Positions 32,830 through 45,337 of a stretch of 64,000 nucleotides of DNA are shown here, one piece after another; within the stretch, counting starts at the first letter, position 1, and each line of letters opens with the position of its first letter. The stretch covers positions 15,103,272 through 15,167,271 of the forward strand of contig OY755042.1 of the NCBI GenBank assembly GCA_963576565.1, given 5' to 3'. The notes beneath the pieces were generated by a model. It had not been told where the DNA came from and searched no databases. It saw only the letters and a list, made by a program, of their open reading frames with translations. The stretch comes from Aspidapion aeneum. Lineage: Eukaryota; Arthropoda; Insecta; Coleoptera; Brentidae. A program made the translations under genes and the position numbers.

Positions 32830-34039
32830 TATATTAAACTCAATTTTTTAATAAAACGTAGAGCATTAAATCAGAAGTTAACGTGCATCCATACGTAGCA
32901 CAACTTAAACTATCTATTGAATCTTTAAGTACTTTAAAAAACACATAAGATAAACAAATCAATTACAATTAGGTGACTGATGAATAAAATAGCATTATCT
33001 TACATAAGTCATAACATGTGTTTTCAACATCATTTTATTTCAACATGAAATTAATTCAAAGATTCTCCAAGCTATATTTTATACTTTAACTAACACAAAA
33101 CTACACAATTTACAAATAATTTTTTATACAAAGTTCGGTTAACCTCATTCTTTATAATATCGGATAAAGTATCTAACTTTAGTTTATGCAGATACTTTAA
33201 TATGGTTGGAAATTGTTCGTTCGTTCAGATAATATTGTTTAGCATGATTTCAATACATCAGTACTTACAATATAAAATAGCCTAGCAATAATGCAATTAC
33301 AGATATATTTAACGGCATTTTGCAAGATTTTCGAACAAATCGTTATACTGATCGAAACCTTTTCGTGTAACACTCAAGTTGGTATAAATCATTCAAATTA
33401 GGGTAGTAGTTATAAGTTTGCTATCTAGCACCGTTAACCTTGTTCAATAGCTACTTTTCTAAGAAGAACGTGCACTTCCTACAACACAGCTGTTTATTAC
33501 ATAAGAGCGCTCGCTGAATTTGACCCAGTTTAGCATGTTAACCATAACATTAAAAAATATAATAGAAGAAAATGAACAACGGTAATCTTACATCCCGCCA
33601 AAATGATTAAGTGCCTAATGAACGAAAAACACATCCAATTTCTGTGGATAATCACAACATATACTTTATTTCGATCGTTAATCATTACACAAAAATTAGC
33701 TACCGGATGACAGATCTCATCAGTGTTTTAATAATTTTCAAGATCAAGTAGAAGAAAAAATATATGATTACAGGCGTGTTTATAATTTTGGATAAGGGGG
33801 CGGGGGCCGACGCACACTTAAAATTACAAAAGTCGAAAAATCGAAAATCAGAATATAATTTGCTTGCGGTTTTTAAAGATATGGTATACCAGTATACCAG
33901 GTGGGTAAAATTTTTGGAATGGAAAAGACGACATATTTTGTCTATCAACTACAAATAACGGACAAAATTATAATTCTCGCAATACAGTAGAGTATTTTTT
34001 ATTTTAATATATAAGATATTTTTTTTGAATTCATAGGAA
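32830..34039. other. Unassigned DNA
   Basis: Opposed frames at 33700-33948 (minus) and 33764-33958 (plus) shadow one another and are not recognised. Confidence 0.4.
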
Positions 34040-34440
34040 ATCTCTATCTCGGCGAGTGGTTCCAGAAATAATAATTTTTTGTTTCAACCATTGTTTGCAG
34101 AATATATCTTTGACTTCCTAATTTTATCTGCAAACATTTTCTCATACATTCATTTCAATTAAATAAAAAACATTATTGTGAGAATCGATTGCCCTTTAAA
34201 AATTACTATTGAAAATTCTCCTAAAATCCAAATTAAAACACCAAAAAAAAACACTACCTACTACTACAACTACAAAAATTTTAAATGGTTTTAATAAGGC
34301 GTTATTGACAATGTAAATGCAGAAAGAATTGAAAAGACAATCTTATAATCTGTAAAACCACGGTTGAAGCAAACATTTTTATTTTGTGACCGACTGAATC
34401 GATTTTATAATGGTTTAAACGTTTTTATGCGCGATGAAGA
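34040..34440. repeat. Diverged copy of the 3.4-4.5 kb repeat
   Basis: TTGTTTCAACCATTGTTT at about 34079 and its complement-like partner TGTAAAACCACGGTTGAAGC at about 34351 flank about 270 bases. ATTGTGAGAATCGATTGCCC and ATGCAGAAAGAATTG match the cluster at 3370-4530. Confidence 0.55.
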
Positions 34441-34796
34441 TAAACGTTTACTACAAGTTTAAAAAATCCAAAACTTTATCGAAACAAGAGTTACGGTTCC
34501 TCTCTTTTAAAGGTCCAGTTTCATTCTGTCGTCCTTCTTGGATTTCAAGATTGTCACAAGTTTTGTGTTCTTAATTATTTTTATATTAGTGAATGAGAGA
34601 ACTTGTTGAGTGCCCTTACGAAATCAAAGTGAGTAAAGAGTACCTACGTACACTCGACAAGATAAGGCATGAAAAATTTAATGAGCTATGGGTTAAGAGA
34701 TTGAATAAATATCCAAGAAAGAAAACAGTTTATTCATTTCTAGTCGCAAAATATACTGAACCGACTAAAACTCTCTTCTTTTTATAGTATTTTTCT

Positions 34797-35250
34797 TTAA
34801 GTAGCATTATCTACAACCCTTGATGGGTTTTCGCCTCACTAACCAGAGCCCTTTTTCTTCCCATATTCTTGATTTTATCTTCGACATCGTCTGTCTACCT
34901 GTTTTGTGGTCTCCCTCTTACTGTCCTTTCTGCAGTTCTCCAGATCATTATATTTCTTGGTCTTCTTGTCTCATCAATTCCCTCTTCATGCCCTAGCCAA
35001 GCTTCACGATGTTTGCGCTATCCATTAGCTAATTTATAATTCATTCGAATCTGCCAATAATTATCTTCTATTTGCACTGGTCCAAAGATCTTACGTAGAC
35101 TTTTTCTGTTACATATTTGTTCTTCATTCGCTTTTGTAGCTATATGTGTATGATTCGTACCGATATGTCACTGGATCTTTTGTTTAAGAGATCTTATTTA
35201 GAATCTTTGACTTGAGCGGTTGAGCGTAAAAGACTTTGTTTCAGTTGATT
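34797..35250 (-). pseudogene. Decayed LINE C-terminal fragment
   Basis: Read on the minus strand the sequence contains KIFGPVQIEDNYWQIRMNY, then HREAWLGHEEGIDETRRP and RGRPQNR.TDDVEDKIKNM, with a stop inside. This is the pattern of the C-terminal tail of LINE ORF2 proteins (..IFGP..W.IR.N.EL.., ..WLGH..R.., ..GRP..RW.DD..). The catalytic part is absent and the frame is broken, so it is a dead 5'-truncated fragment. Confidence 0.7.
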
Positions 35251-35428
35251 ATTATCTAGTTTATTTTCTCTGTAACAGAGCTTTATTTGTTTGTTTGCTC
35301 CTAAGTATATAGACTTTTACAATTTCTCGAAACTACAAGCAAATACCTGAAAATTATTAGGATATCTCACGTTAATTTTTTTCGTTTTTGGCTCATTTAT
35401 TTTTAGTCTTCGATTTTTTATTTCTTTC

Positions 35429-36335
35429 GGGTGATCCACTTAGAGGTACTGTTTCGAGTAGCGATTTTTTGACAGATGAAACTGTCAAACGTTCAAACTG
35501 TCACGGTAGTTGTTTTCATTATTGTTTGACAATTCATCATGGAAAGATATAGCCTGACACAGCGTCTACAAATTGTTCAGCTGTATTATGAAAATGGACG
35601 TTCTACGAGGCAAGTGCTTCGCGCGATTAGAGCAGTTTATGGTCCACATATTCGGCCTTCCTAGCACACTATTTGCTGTACCATTAGAAAATTTGAGACC
35701 CAGTTTTCATTATTGGATAATACTCGACCAAACAAACCACACTTAGCACGAAGTGCAGAAAATATAGCGGCAGTAGCTACGAGTGTACGCTATGACTGCC
35801 TGGTGGAATCATCGGTCCATATTTTTTCAAAAACGAGGCTGGCCAAAACTTAACTGTGATTGGCACCCGTTATCGTGCCATGTTAATGTACTATTTGCTG
35901 CCCGAAATTGAAGCCCGTGATCTCGATGATATTTGGTTTCAACAAGACGGCGGCGCTACGTGAATCTATGGCATTACTGCGAGAACAATTCGGTGAACAG
36001 TTCATTTCACGCTTCGGACCTGTGAATTGGTAGCCTAGGTCATGTAACATCACAGCTCTAGACTATGGGGCTGGGGCCATGTGAAGTCCAAAGTCTACAA
36101 CAATAACCTGGCTAAAATTGAGGCACTGGAAGCCAACGCTCCAACGTGTCTTAGAAAATTGAAACCTGGGAATGGACCATGTTCGCCGCAGCCAAGGCCA
36201 ACATTTGAAAGGCATTATTTTAAAAAAAGAAATGTAAGATGTAGTTGTTTTGTATGATAATAAACATTACCCAATAAAATTTTAAATTATGATTTTTTTT
36301 TGGTTTTTGAAAAAGTACCTCTAAATGAATCACCC
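35429..36335 (+). mobile_element. Mariner-like element, internally deleted
   Basis: 907 bp with terminal inverted repeats at 35429-35449 and 36315-36335 that match at 19 of 21 positions (left end GGGTGATCCACTTAGAGGTA). The inside carries transposase pieces (see next entry) but lacks much of the central catalytic region. The expected TA target duplication is not seen next to these ends, so the true ends may lie slightly outside or have mutated. Confidence 0.85.
35539..36225 (+). pseudogene. Broken mariner-type transposase
   Basis: The frame starts MERYSLTQRLQIVQLYYENG, a helix-turn-helix N-terminus typical of this insect mariner group, and hits a stop at 35662. After a deletion near 35785 the sequence resumes with GGIIGPYFFKNEAGQNLTV, EIEARDLDDIWFQQDGGAT (the QQDG holds the second catalytic aspartate), then a stop, and REQFGEQFISRFGPVNW near the C-terminus with more stops. 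The first catalytic aspartate region is missing. It cannot encode an active transposase. Confidence 0.85.
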
Positions 36336-37153
36336 ATTAAATCCAGCACTGTTACAGTTTTAGTCAATGATCTTTCGTCTCTACTATAAACACTAATATC
36401 ATCGACGCGGCGTAGCCAGTTCTTTGCATTGATTTGGTGCAAATATATCCACTTGTGTCAATCTTCCTAACAGAACATTTAGGGACCAGATTTACAGTAA
36501 TCAAGATAACGCATCAGCTTGCCTAACTCCTGAAGTTACACAAAAAGTCTCTAATAGCTGGTTATTTATTCTCACTATAGTTTTGAAACCCTAAAGTCAA
36601 ACATGTTTCAATTCTTTTGCATCAAAAATAATACTGTTACTATAAGTGAGCCCAATCATAATAAAATAATAAACAATTTTTTTAAGATTACGTAACTGGA
36701 GTACAGTTAGCTGTCGCTAAGGTCGTGTTACATAATTTTACATAATGCATTTTTCCGCACAAGCTAAAATAATTTCGAGGTAACTGTTCCATGTCGGCGG
36801 CAGCGTTCTACTAGGAATCCCAGCTTGATGTTACGATTGCCCCAGCTGTTATCGTCAAGAATATCTAACTGTTTATAACATTTTGTCTTTTTAGTCGTTT
36901 ATATCGTGCGCGTACTAAATTTATGAAAGGAGGCACGCGAAACTAAATAATATACTTATTATAATAGTCGTGTTACTGTTACGCGATTATTGTTTTTTTT
37001 ATTATTGCCTATTTTCAGTAACATTTTGTTTAGTTATATTATATTATGTTGATAATCAACACATCACGAATTTTTGTGCGTGTACCAAAGGATGGAATGC
37101 GATGCGCTATTCGAATTTTCAAATTAAATCAGTTAACAGTGTCCTTGACATAC
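36336..37153. other. Unassigned DNA
   Basis: Nothing recognised except possible LINE-like text at 36400-36560 (for example TTGCCTAACTCCTGAAG), too weak to call. Confidence 0.35.
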
Positions 37154-37207
37154 CTAAGATATGCTGACGATATCGCCTTAATAACAGATAAGAAACAAGA
37201 TGTTTCC
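37154..37207 (+). pseudogene. Tiny LINE fragment with the YADD box
   Basis: An 18-codon stretch reads LRYADDIALITDKKQDVS, the catalytic palm motif of the same LINE family as 7148-7880 (there HLRYPDENALITDKKEEL). Nothing homologous is seen on either side. It adjoins a tRNA-like sequence at 37245. Confidence 0.7.
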
Positions 37208-37244
37208 GATTGATTTAGACAAATGATGAGGAAACGTAACCAGT

Positions 37245-37332
37245 TGTCCGTAGCGTAGTGGTATCACATTCACGTCACACGTCAGATGGTCCTAAGGTCA
37301 CTCATCGTGAAGCATTTGCTTGCGTGACCTTA
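37245..37332 (+). repeat. tRNA-like sequence (possible SINE head) with a 40-bp hairpin
   Basis: GTTGTCCGTAGCGTAGTGG and TATCACATTCACGTCACACG resemble the 5' half of a tRNA-Val, with a good A box (TAGCGTAGTGG, 37251-37261). No B box is visible. At 37293-37332 the sequence runs TAAGGTCACTCATCG..GTGACCTTA, which are the ends of the foldback at 44942-45337. It is either a decayed tRNA-derived SINE or chance. Confidence 0.4.
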
Positions 37333-37929
37333 GGTGGCCCTGGTATGATTTGTCGCTGTGTACATGAATGTTTGTGATTGTTGAATACTTTATAACCTTT
37401 GAAATAACTATGCAACTCTGTGTGATTGATCTCTAAAATCATCTAAAATGAATGGAAAATCCCAGTATAAACAAAATGTAAACAGTTCTAAGCAATTGTA
37501 AATATAGATTAGGGGAGAGCTGGTGCGGTTGCAACAATTTTTAAAAAGATAATAAATATTTTTATTGTAGGAATTTTCGGAAGGCTTGATTTTTTTCTGA
37601 TGTGTTCTTCAGACCTTTTGCTATAAAGCAACCTAATTTTTTTTGTTAATTATGTTGTTTGAATCAAGGTATTACCAATGTAGCCAGCGCAGCATCGGGA
37701 AAATTGTAATTTATTACCTTAAAAAGCTTCCGTTCAATATAAAAAGCCAAGCTATTGACACTAATAAAATAAAAAGTATTTCTATGAAAAGCTTTAATAA
37801 AATTGAAAACAAAAAATTGATAAAATTTAATGAACATAAACCACGAACGCGATGCTGTTAAAAACGTATTTTTAAAATTATGTTTTTTAATAACCTTTCC
37901 AGAAAGTAGGAATGGTTTACATGCTATAA

Positions 37930-38073
37930 AATTCCTTCAAACCTTTCTTTTCCTTCAGTTTTTGAGATATTTACAAAAACTGTTTTCAAGGCTGATATAT
38001 CATAGCGTCACTTGAAGTGTACTAATAAGCTAGCTAGGAAGGTATCAGATCCGTCATGGATCCATTTATTTTC
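37930..38073. repeat. Dispersed repeat E, copy 2
   Basis: Matches 5741-5885, including AGCTAGGAAGGTATCAGATC and GGATCCATTTATTTT. No coding sequence. Confidence 0.75.
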
Positions 38074-38468
38074 TAAATATCTCAGAAATTAAGGTTCTAT
38101 TAGATTAAACTGTAATAATGTAAATGTTTCTTTTGTAACACCTCCAGATATTTTTCCGATTGGAGAAAAATATTTAAAACATAACCTTAACATATTGATT
38201 CTTAAATATTAACAAAAAACTGAAATATCTAATAAATGTCTGTTTATTACTAAAAACACAGCTATTCTGAAACTATTCAAAAATATCAAAAAAATAAAAA
38301 TTTTACTCAATAGTATGTAAATCAAACAATCTTTAAAAACTTTTTACAATATGGTCGCATTGCACTGAAAATTTGAGATGTAAAGGAACTCAACATTGGT
38401 GACGTCGCCTTCGCATGGGGTAGTCGATTTAAATTGGTTTGTCACCCCTACAGCATCGTTAGTTGAAT

Positions 38469-39046
38469 CAAGGCCAACACCCTGAAAAAATTAGCTGTTC
38501 TCCGGGGCTGAATTTTACATTGGGTCTTATGGGAGGTCAGACGGTTTTTTATGATATTTTCAAAATGGCACTACAGATTTCCGCGAAATTTCAGTGAAAT
38601 ATTCTCAGACACCATCCTGATATTCCACCAAAGTTTTGTAAGGAAGCAACATGATTAAAAGGTTAAAATCTTCAATATTTAGCATTCCTTATTTTGAATT
38701 CAAATTACCCGCCATGTACCGCATGCCAACTGTTATATTTGACATGTATTTGACTTTGTCATCTGTGTTTGTCACATTCGCTTCTGCTTTAAACTTAATT
38801 TTTGTGTGAACTTATGAAGCGGCTCTGAAAAATTAAGTATTACTATAGATGTAAAAAAAATTGTTTTGAAAGAATATAGTAAAAACAACCACAAAACCGG
38901 CTTTATTTTTTTTAAAAATCAAATATTTATGAACCGTCATTCCAACTTCATAATTTTAAAGACAATCAGCTGTGTCGCAACGTGACCATCAAAAAAAATC
39001 AGCCCCGGATGTGACGTCAACAAAGTGGAGGATCGTGGCCCGTCCG
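38469..39046 (+). mobile_element. Family A element, copy 1 (right end truncated)
   Basis: Starts CAAGGCCAACACCCTGAAAA and runs to GATCGTGGCCCGTCCG, collinear with copy 2 (45628-46240, opposite strand). Shared blocks include CATTGGGTCTTATGGGA, CAACTGTTATATTTGACATG and GTGACGTCAACAAAGTGGAG. The last 17 or so bases of the right end are missing. No coding capacity. Confidence 0.85.
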
Positions 39047-39322
39047 ATGAATATTCAAGCTACGAAACATTTTGTGGCTTATTAGCAAGAAAGTCTGCGG
39101 TTGGCAAAAACTAAAGGCTGTAGGCAGAATCATATTTTTTAAAAGTCAAAGTAGGAAATTGCTGGCGTATCAAACTAATATACAATAAGCAATTTGTTTA
39201 CATGTTTCACTAGCGCGTGTTAACAGCTAGTGAAATTTTACTTTTCCATGAATTATATGTTGAATCGCATTTCAAATTGATTTATGACACTTACACTTCT
39301 TTATTACTTCATTTAAACCTAC

Positions 39323-39730
39323 AGGGTGGTCCAATATGGCTGGGCACCGCATTTTCCTAGGAAACTATGAATCTTTTGATTTTGGGGATTTTTAAAAAAC
39401 ATATAAGTCAGCACTTGCCTCTACTGAAAATATTTCTGTTAGGCTCAGCCCCCTTTAAAGGGTAGATATAAGGGCTAACCGTAAATTTCTAGTACGCCAC
39501 TCCTGTATGAAAAGAAATAAATCTTTTGCTACCAATCTAGGGGAAATTTGATGGAGATTTTAAAATTCATAAAGAATTTGTTCATTGTGTACTAAAAATG
39601 TGTGTATGTCTAATTTTAAAATTTGGAGCCCTTATATCTACGCTTTGAGGGGGCTGAGCCGCACAAAAATATTTTCAAAAAAGAGGCAAGTGTCGACTTC
39701 TATCTAAAAAAAATACGGATTGTAATGATG
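39323..39730. mobile_element. Foldback MITE, right end degraded
   Basis: The left end CAGGGTGGTCCAATATGG is a typical element start. Inner arms at about 39411-39475 and 39630-39700 are inverted copies (CACTTGCCTCT, GGCTCAGCCCCCT and AGATATAAGGGCT against their complements). The outer right end was not found. Confidence 0.65.
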
Positions 39731-40811
39731 CTACATTAGAAAAAATTTTGGGTCTAATATTTATTTATTTATATTAATACTCTTTGCTTTTGATAACATT
39801 ATCTGTTGTTGTTTAGATAAAAGTATATTTTAATATTTTAAAGAAGCTACTCTAGTAGAATAGAAACATGAATTCTTGAAATAAAATACCAGAAAAATTA
39901 CGTTATGTATTGCAAACTCTTATAGAAAGTAACGATTTCTTTAACTAGTTCTTATGTCGGACACCAAATATGGTCAGTCTTGGCGCTTTGAAGGACGAAA
40001 GTTCCCACACATCTATGTAATAAAATCGCGTCATCCGTATAATCGTGAACAAAAGTGACATCCTTGTTTTTAAAATTATAAAAATTCAAATAGAGCTTAT
40101 TATTTGATTCAAACTTATAAGATGGCCGCTTCCTAAAAATTCTTATTTGAGATAATAAAAAATAAAAAAGTAGGTTTGGTTAAAGATTCCATAAATAAAC
40201 ATAAGTACCAAGCAGTTTCTTTCCTTTAGATAGAGTTGGACTGCCTGAGTTTCTGGCGTGACATAAATTTAAATTTATTCCCATTTGTAAGTACGCCATT
40301 TTGGTGTCTCTGCAATTCGACAAAAATTAAAGAACATAAATGAGGGGTATACCTAAATTTGACTACAACATATGACATAAATTTAGATATAGACATAACT
40401 ACAACAAACAAAACTTTTGACAGAAATAGTTGCATTTATTTTATAACCAATATTTTAGTAATGACCTTACTACAAGTTTTTACCTACTAGCGACAATAAC
40501 AACTGTTACACCCAAATGTCGTGGGTGAAAATGTCATTGAAATTAAAACAAAAAAAGCTCCGGGTTTAAAGTTCAGACTCTCAAGGTTAAACTAAATACT
40601 TTAATTCTAAATAAACAAAATGTCTGATATCTTTATTTCAGTTTAATTCAAGTGAAGAGCGGATTTAATCACTGGGCAGATAAACCAGAGAATTCGTAGA
40701 TCGACCACGCAAAAGTAACCAGAATGGTTGCTGGAACGGACAGGAAAATACGTTTAACTGATAATAGGTATTCTAACTGGATATAACTAGTTGAAGGAGC
40801 ACACGTCATGA

Positions 40812-41138
40812 ATTGCAGTCGAGAATGACTCTGCCTGCCCAATCTGTGGACAGGAAGAAGAAACTTCAAAGCACCTTATGGTGGAATGTGAGGCCTATGC
40901 AAGGATGAGTCAACAGGCACTCGGGGCACCCACTCTGACTAAAAAAGAGCTGCACTTGCTCAAACGTGCTAACATAGGGGAATTTGTTAAGAAAACAGGA
41001 AGGCCCAATAAGCTACTTGGACATGGAATGGAAAAGCAGAGTGAGTTAATGGAAAGACCTGGGGCATGGCAAAAACAGCCTACTCTAGCCTACTTGCCAA
41101 ACGTACAGGCCAACTCTTACTACAACTACTTAGTTTGA
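40812..41138 (+). pseudogene. LINE C-terminal fragment with Cys/His tail
   Basis: An open frame after a TGA at 40809 reads NDSACPICGQEEETSKHLMVECEAYARM, then LTKKELHLLKRANIGEFVKKTG. This is the Cys/His motif and helical tail that follow the RNase H domain in jockey-like LINE proteins. The bases upstream (about 40795-40815) give TGHVMNC in another frame, which fits the end of RNase H with a frameshift. The remainder to 41138 is less certain. No start codon is expected for such a fragment; the ATG at 40878 lies inside the motif. Confidence 0.75.
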
Positions 41139-41466
41139 TTCCAACTGAACTAATTTGTGGTTAAATCTATGAAGCACCGAAGTTGCGGCAATCTGAGGGC
41201 ACGGCAGTGCCTCGCCAAGTTCGCGCGCCGTAACCATCTTTTCTTGAAACATTTCAGCCGATATTTGACCTACCTAAACCTCTACTTCGAAATGAGCTAC
41301 GAATCTGAAACTTTGCACAGTCGTAGACCTCCATGGAGTTAACAACCCCTCCAAGTTTCATGGAATTCCATAAAGTAGTTACGAAATTTCAAAAAACGTC
41401 GAAATTGCCACTCACTCACTGACTCACTCATGTATAGATCATCAATATTCTACTGTTCTTCCAGGT

Positions 41467-41826
41467 ATGCTACAAAGCTGAAATTTGGCAAACTGATAGA
41501 AATTATGACCAAACCCCTGGAAAAAATCAAAAAACCCTAAAATTTTCATTTAATCGCCTCTCCTATACATTTAAAGTTATGTAAAAGTAGCATCGCCCAC
41601 TTCCAGAAATGCTAGAGAGTTGAGCTTTGGCAGACTGATAGGAACTATGATAAAACACAATTTAAAAACACGACAATTTTAATTTGTTTCCCTCCAATAT
41701 ACATGTAAAGTTATGTAAAAGTAAAATTGTGCACTTTCAGAAACGCTAGAGAGCTGAGCTTTGGAAGGCTGATAGGAACTACGATAAAACCATGGAACAA
41801 AAATTAAAAACCTCAAAAATTTAACT
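41467..41826 (+). repeat. Tandem minisatellite, about 2.6 units of 133-144 bp
   Basis: Units start near 41467, 41611 and 41744. Each has GCTA.A.AG.TGA..TTTGGC, then CTGATAG.AA.TATGA..AAAC; the first two end in GTTATGTAAAAGTA and a TTCCAGAAA-like motif. Upstream, CTCACTCACTGACTCACTCA (41410-41430) is a motif often seen in arthropod repeats. Confidence 0.8.
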
Positions 41827-42296
41827 AAGGCATTGCAAAAGTTTTGAACAATATTCCGCATATTTTACTACTTTAAAAATTAAGTATTATCCAATTCCTT
41901 TAAAAAAGAAGTGAAGTCATAACAAAAATATTTCATGTAAAAAAAAGTACGCGAAAATGGCATTCCGTAAAAATAATTGAGATAAAAGTAAAGCCAAGTT
42001 CTCCAATACACATTTCAAAATGAAAGATTCTTACTAGTTTGGAAATATTTTTCTAAACTTGGCTATTGTCAGGCCAGTGTCGGAGCATGAAAATTTTAGT
42101 AACTGTTTTTATTTTTTTGACTTTGTCACTAAGCTTTGTGTTTTTTTTTTAAATTTAAAATACGAAATATGCAGTCAGAATCTTCGTTTTCACAAGCTTT
42201 TTATCACCATGCATTTGGAAAAGAAAATTTTTGTAAATATTTTTAAAAGAATTGAAAAATATTTCCTGTTTTTCGAATCTAGAGTGCGTGGATATA

Positions 42297-43111
42297 CGAG
42301 GTGTGACAATAAAATTATAAGACTGAAAGCAGTTTTAGAAATCATCAGAAGAGAGGCTGTTAAGAAGTCTTGCCGTTTTTTCCTTGACTTGTTCTAATAT
42401 TTCAAACCGGATTTCTTTTAACGATTTTTTCACTTTCGGAAACAGGTTTACGTCGCAAGGGGCCAGGTCTGGTGAATATGGTGGGTGGTTAACGACCGGG
42501 ATCTTTTTATTAGCTAAAAACTCTTTAATGGATAGGGCATTGTGGGCCGGTGCATTGTCCTGGTAGAGCAGCCACGCGTTGTTCTTCAATAAATCTGGAC
42601 GTTTTTTCCTTACAGGTTCCCTTACCTACATAAATACTTCGAAATATAAATGTTGGTTCACTGTTTGACCCTCATGCGCCCATTCAATAAGTATAACACC
42701 CCTAATATCGAAAAAAAGGAACAATGAGCATCGTTGTTATGGATGTGCTGGAGCGCCCTTCTCGTTTATCATCGTGAACTTCTTCACGACCCTCGAAAAA
42801 GCTTTTATGCCACATAAAAATCATTGCACGAGACTTAAACTGCTTTCCATAGACATCTTTTCGCATTTGAAAGTATTCAGTAGCCGTTTTTTTGAGTTTT
42901 ACTTTAAATTAATACGTTGCTCAATTTTTTCGTTTGTCAGAATTCCGGCAAATGAGCCATGCATGATACGCTTCAAACCACTGCGTAAGCCAAACTAGTA
43001 GAGGAAAGGCGACAAGATTGCGCGCGGTAAATAACTCCAACCGCCCGAGGCGTGGAGATTTAAAACCAGTTATGGCGGGGGCCAGTCTTAAAATTTAATT
43101 GTCACACCTCG
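42297..43111 (-). mobile_element. Mariner element, internally deleted, with TA target site
   Basis: 815 bp flanked by TA on both sides (42295-42296 and 43112-43113). Terminal inverted repeats of 29 bases (42297-42325 and 43083-43111) differ at two positions; they begin CGAGGTGTGACAAT. Intact mariners are about 1.3 kb, so roughly a third is missing. Confidence 0.92.
42335..42972 (-). pseudogene. Broken mariner transposase
   Basis: Reading the minus strand from about 42972, frames give MHGSFAGILTNEKIEQRI, KKTATEYFQMRKDVYGK, MWHKSFFEGREEVHDDKREG and later WLLYQDNAPAHNALSIKEF and HPPYSPDLAPCDVNLFPK. These are the helix-turn-helix region, the W..F..G..V.DD..R.GR linker and the C-terminal catalytic half of Mos1/irritans-type mariner transposases. 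The last 84 codons (42335-42589) form one frame; the rest is broken by frameshifts, and the part with the first catalytic aspartate is deleted. In the final catalytic position the motif reads PCDVN, so that aspartate is kept. Inactive. Confidence 0.9.
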
Positions 43112-44894
43112 TATAAGACAGGTTCTTAAATCAAGCCAATCAGAATGGAGTAAGCTTTGTGACCTCAACTCACTGCAATTGGAACATACATACCTACATG
43201 TATACAAGATATACTTGCTCCGAAAGCATATATGCGGCCCGAAAATAACAGAAGTGTGAGCAACATAGTGAGTGGGTTATGAGATTTTTAACCGGACTTA
43301 ATTTTTCTTTGGCGCATGCGTCATCCACTTCGATTGACGGACGATGACAGTGATGTGTTAGGTGATGTGTGGTTGCAATTTTATAGTGCTTGTCTGTGTT
43401 TGTTTCACGTATTGTTTATTTATTTTTGCAAAGCGCAGTTTATATTTTTTCACTTACAATTTGTTTTCTTAACAAAATATATAGATTTTTTCGCAGTTTC
43501 GTAAAAAAAGACAAGTTAGATAGAGCTTTGATGAATAAATTTCCGCAATTTTCTGCTCGACACGTCACCACGTCTGAACAATCACGTCTGAGCAGAACGA
43601 AAATTGGGTTTCATTAAATTTTTTATTTTCGAGAAATCGCAAAAAACTATTTTTTGTGGATTATGGTATTCAACTAACACATATTTTATAAATTAAGAAG
43701 GAATAATTAAATAACTTTTATAACAACCTTATTTCATAGGCTTACCACCGTCTATCATAAATATCATGAAACAGTAGCACCCAAAATTTTCTAAACAACT
43801 ATCGGTCCTCCAAAAAGGAAAGAATATGCACATAAAAATTGTTTTTGATTTAACTATTTTGTGAAAGCTATTTTTTAGACACCTTTTTGGTGATTTTAAT
43901 ATCTCCCCTCGGCTAAGCTGTTATTAAGTATAAAAACTCGTACTCTGGTTATCACATCTGACAAGCTTAGAATTTGTAGATCCTGATGGAACTGGGGTTC
44001 CCACTGAGAAAAACATAAAGCCTATAATTTAGTGACTGCCTAATAATAACTCTTGAGGCAATTTCCGCAAGATGGTTCGTGCCAATATAATTAGTTATGC
44101 TTGAAGTCACTACCCTGGCGCCCACACAGTCAGAGTCTTGTTTTTCAAAATTGGTCATGTGATGAAGCAAACAAGCATTTAACGCCTTCAGAATGCATAT
44201 ATTTATAATTTATTCGTTTAAAGTTTACTGGTATGGAGAACAAAAGTTATGCAACCTTAAGATTGTTATAAGCATAACATAAACAATCATGAATCACAAG
44301 GAATCATTCAGTTGTTGTTTGTAGTAAACAGTCAACAAATAATTTAATAATTATATATCAATAATCTTTCAACAACAAGAGAATTATCTTATCCAAAATA
44401 TACCCGTTTTAATGTAGATATAGAGGAGCTACTGAAAATTTTTCAAAAATTGTTAAAAATGTAGAAAAATACATACGTCGATTTAGTTTTAAAAGAAGAA
44501 ACTTTTGTCATTAAATTAACTTATTTCTATAAATGACACATTTCTATCTAATCCCTTCAGAAATGGAATACGTTTAACATAAAACTAGAGTTCGTAGCCT
44601 GATAAAAAGAGAGAAACAGTGGGACAGAGAAAGGGACAAGGAAATAGAAAAAAAATTGAATAAGAACATTTGAGATATAAAAATGATAAGATATTTTGCA
44701 ATGATATGTTATCTGACATCAAAGGATATGATTCACAAGTTTGCATTTTCAAAAAACCCGAAATCAAGAATTTATATGACATAGTTATCTCAAATATATC
44801 GTCTATACCGCAGCATGGTAATGTGTGCCGAAAGGACAATGAAAAACAAAAGCAAATACCTACGATAATGTTATTGCGTTAGCCCCAGCCAACT
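43112..44894. other. Unassigned DNA
   Basis: Frames of 60-85 codons occur on both strands (43316-43617, 43967-44170, 44585-44882) without known patterns; several overlap on opposite strands. Confidence 0.4.
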
Positions 44895-44941
44895 AGAGGT
44901 TGGATTTTACAACCAACCAATATAATAAGAGTGGGTACACC

Positions 44942-45337
44942 TCAGGTCACTCATCGTCAAGCAAGCTTTACAGGTAGCGAAGCTAACATCAGGCTTTCTA
45001 TTTTTTGGTTATAATTTTTGACATGTTTTCCTCGGTTTCGCATTGGCGGCTCGTTGTTATTTTAAAAATGTGGTTTTAACACAGTCTAAAGATCTATTTA
45101 TTATTGATACAGTTTCAAGATAGTTTGCAGCTCGGTTTGCAGCATAACTTTTTAATTCTAATTACATAAATATGTATAGTTTAGGTACCTTCATACTGTG
45201 TAAAACAACATCTTCAAAATAAAACAGAACCGCCAATGCGAAACCGAGGAAAACATGTCAAAAATAATAACCAAAAAATAGAAACCCTGACGTTAGCTTC
45301 GCTACCTGTAAAGCTTGTTTGACGATGAGTGACCTTA
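44942..45337. mobile_element. Foldback MITE with 8-bp target duplication (hAT-like)
   Basis: 396 bp. GGTACACC stands directly outside both ends (44934-44941 and 45338-45345), a perfect 8-bp duplication of the length usual for hAT elements. The inverted arms span about 110 bases with around five mismatches; they begin TCAGGTCACTCATCG and TAAGGTCACTCATCG and include GGTAGCGAAGCTAAC. It interrupts the left end of element B, which dates it as the younger insertion. Confidence 0.92.

Noticed and set aside
42059..42566. Plus-strand frames over the mariner
   Set aside because: They are shadows of the minus-strand transposase or of its flank.
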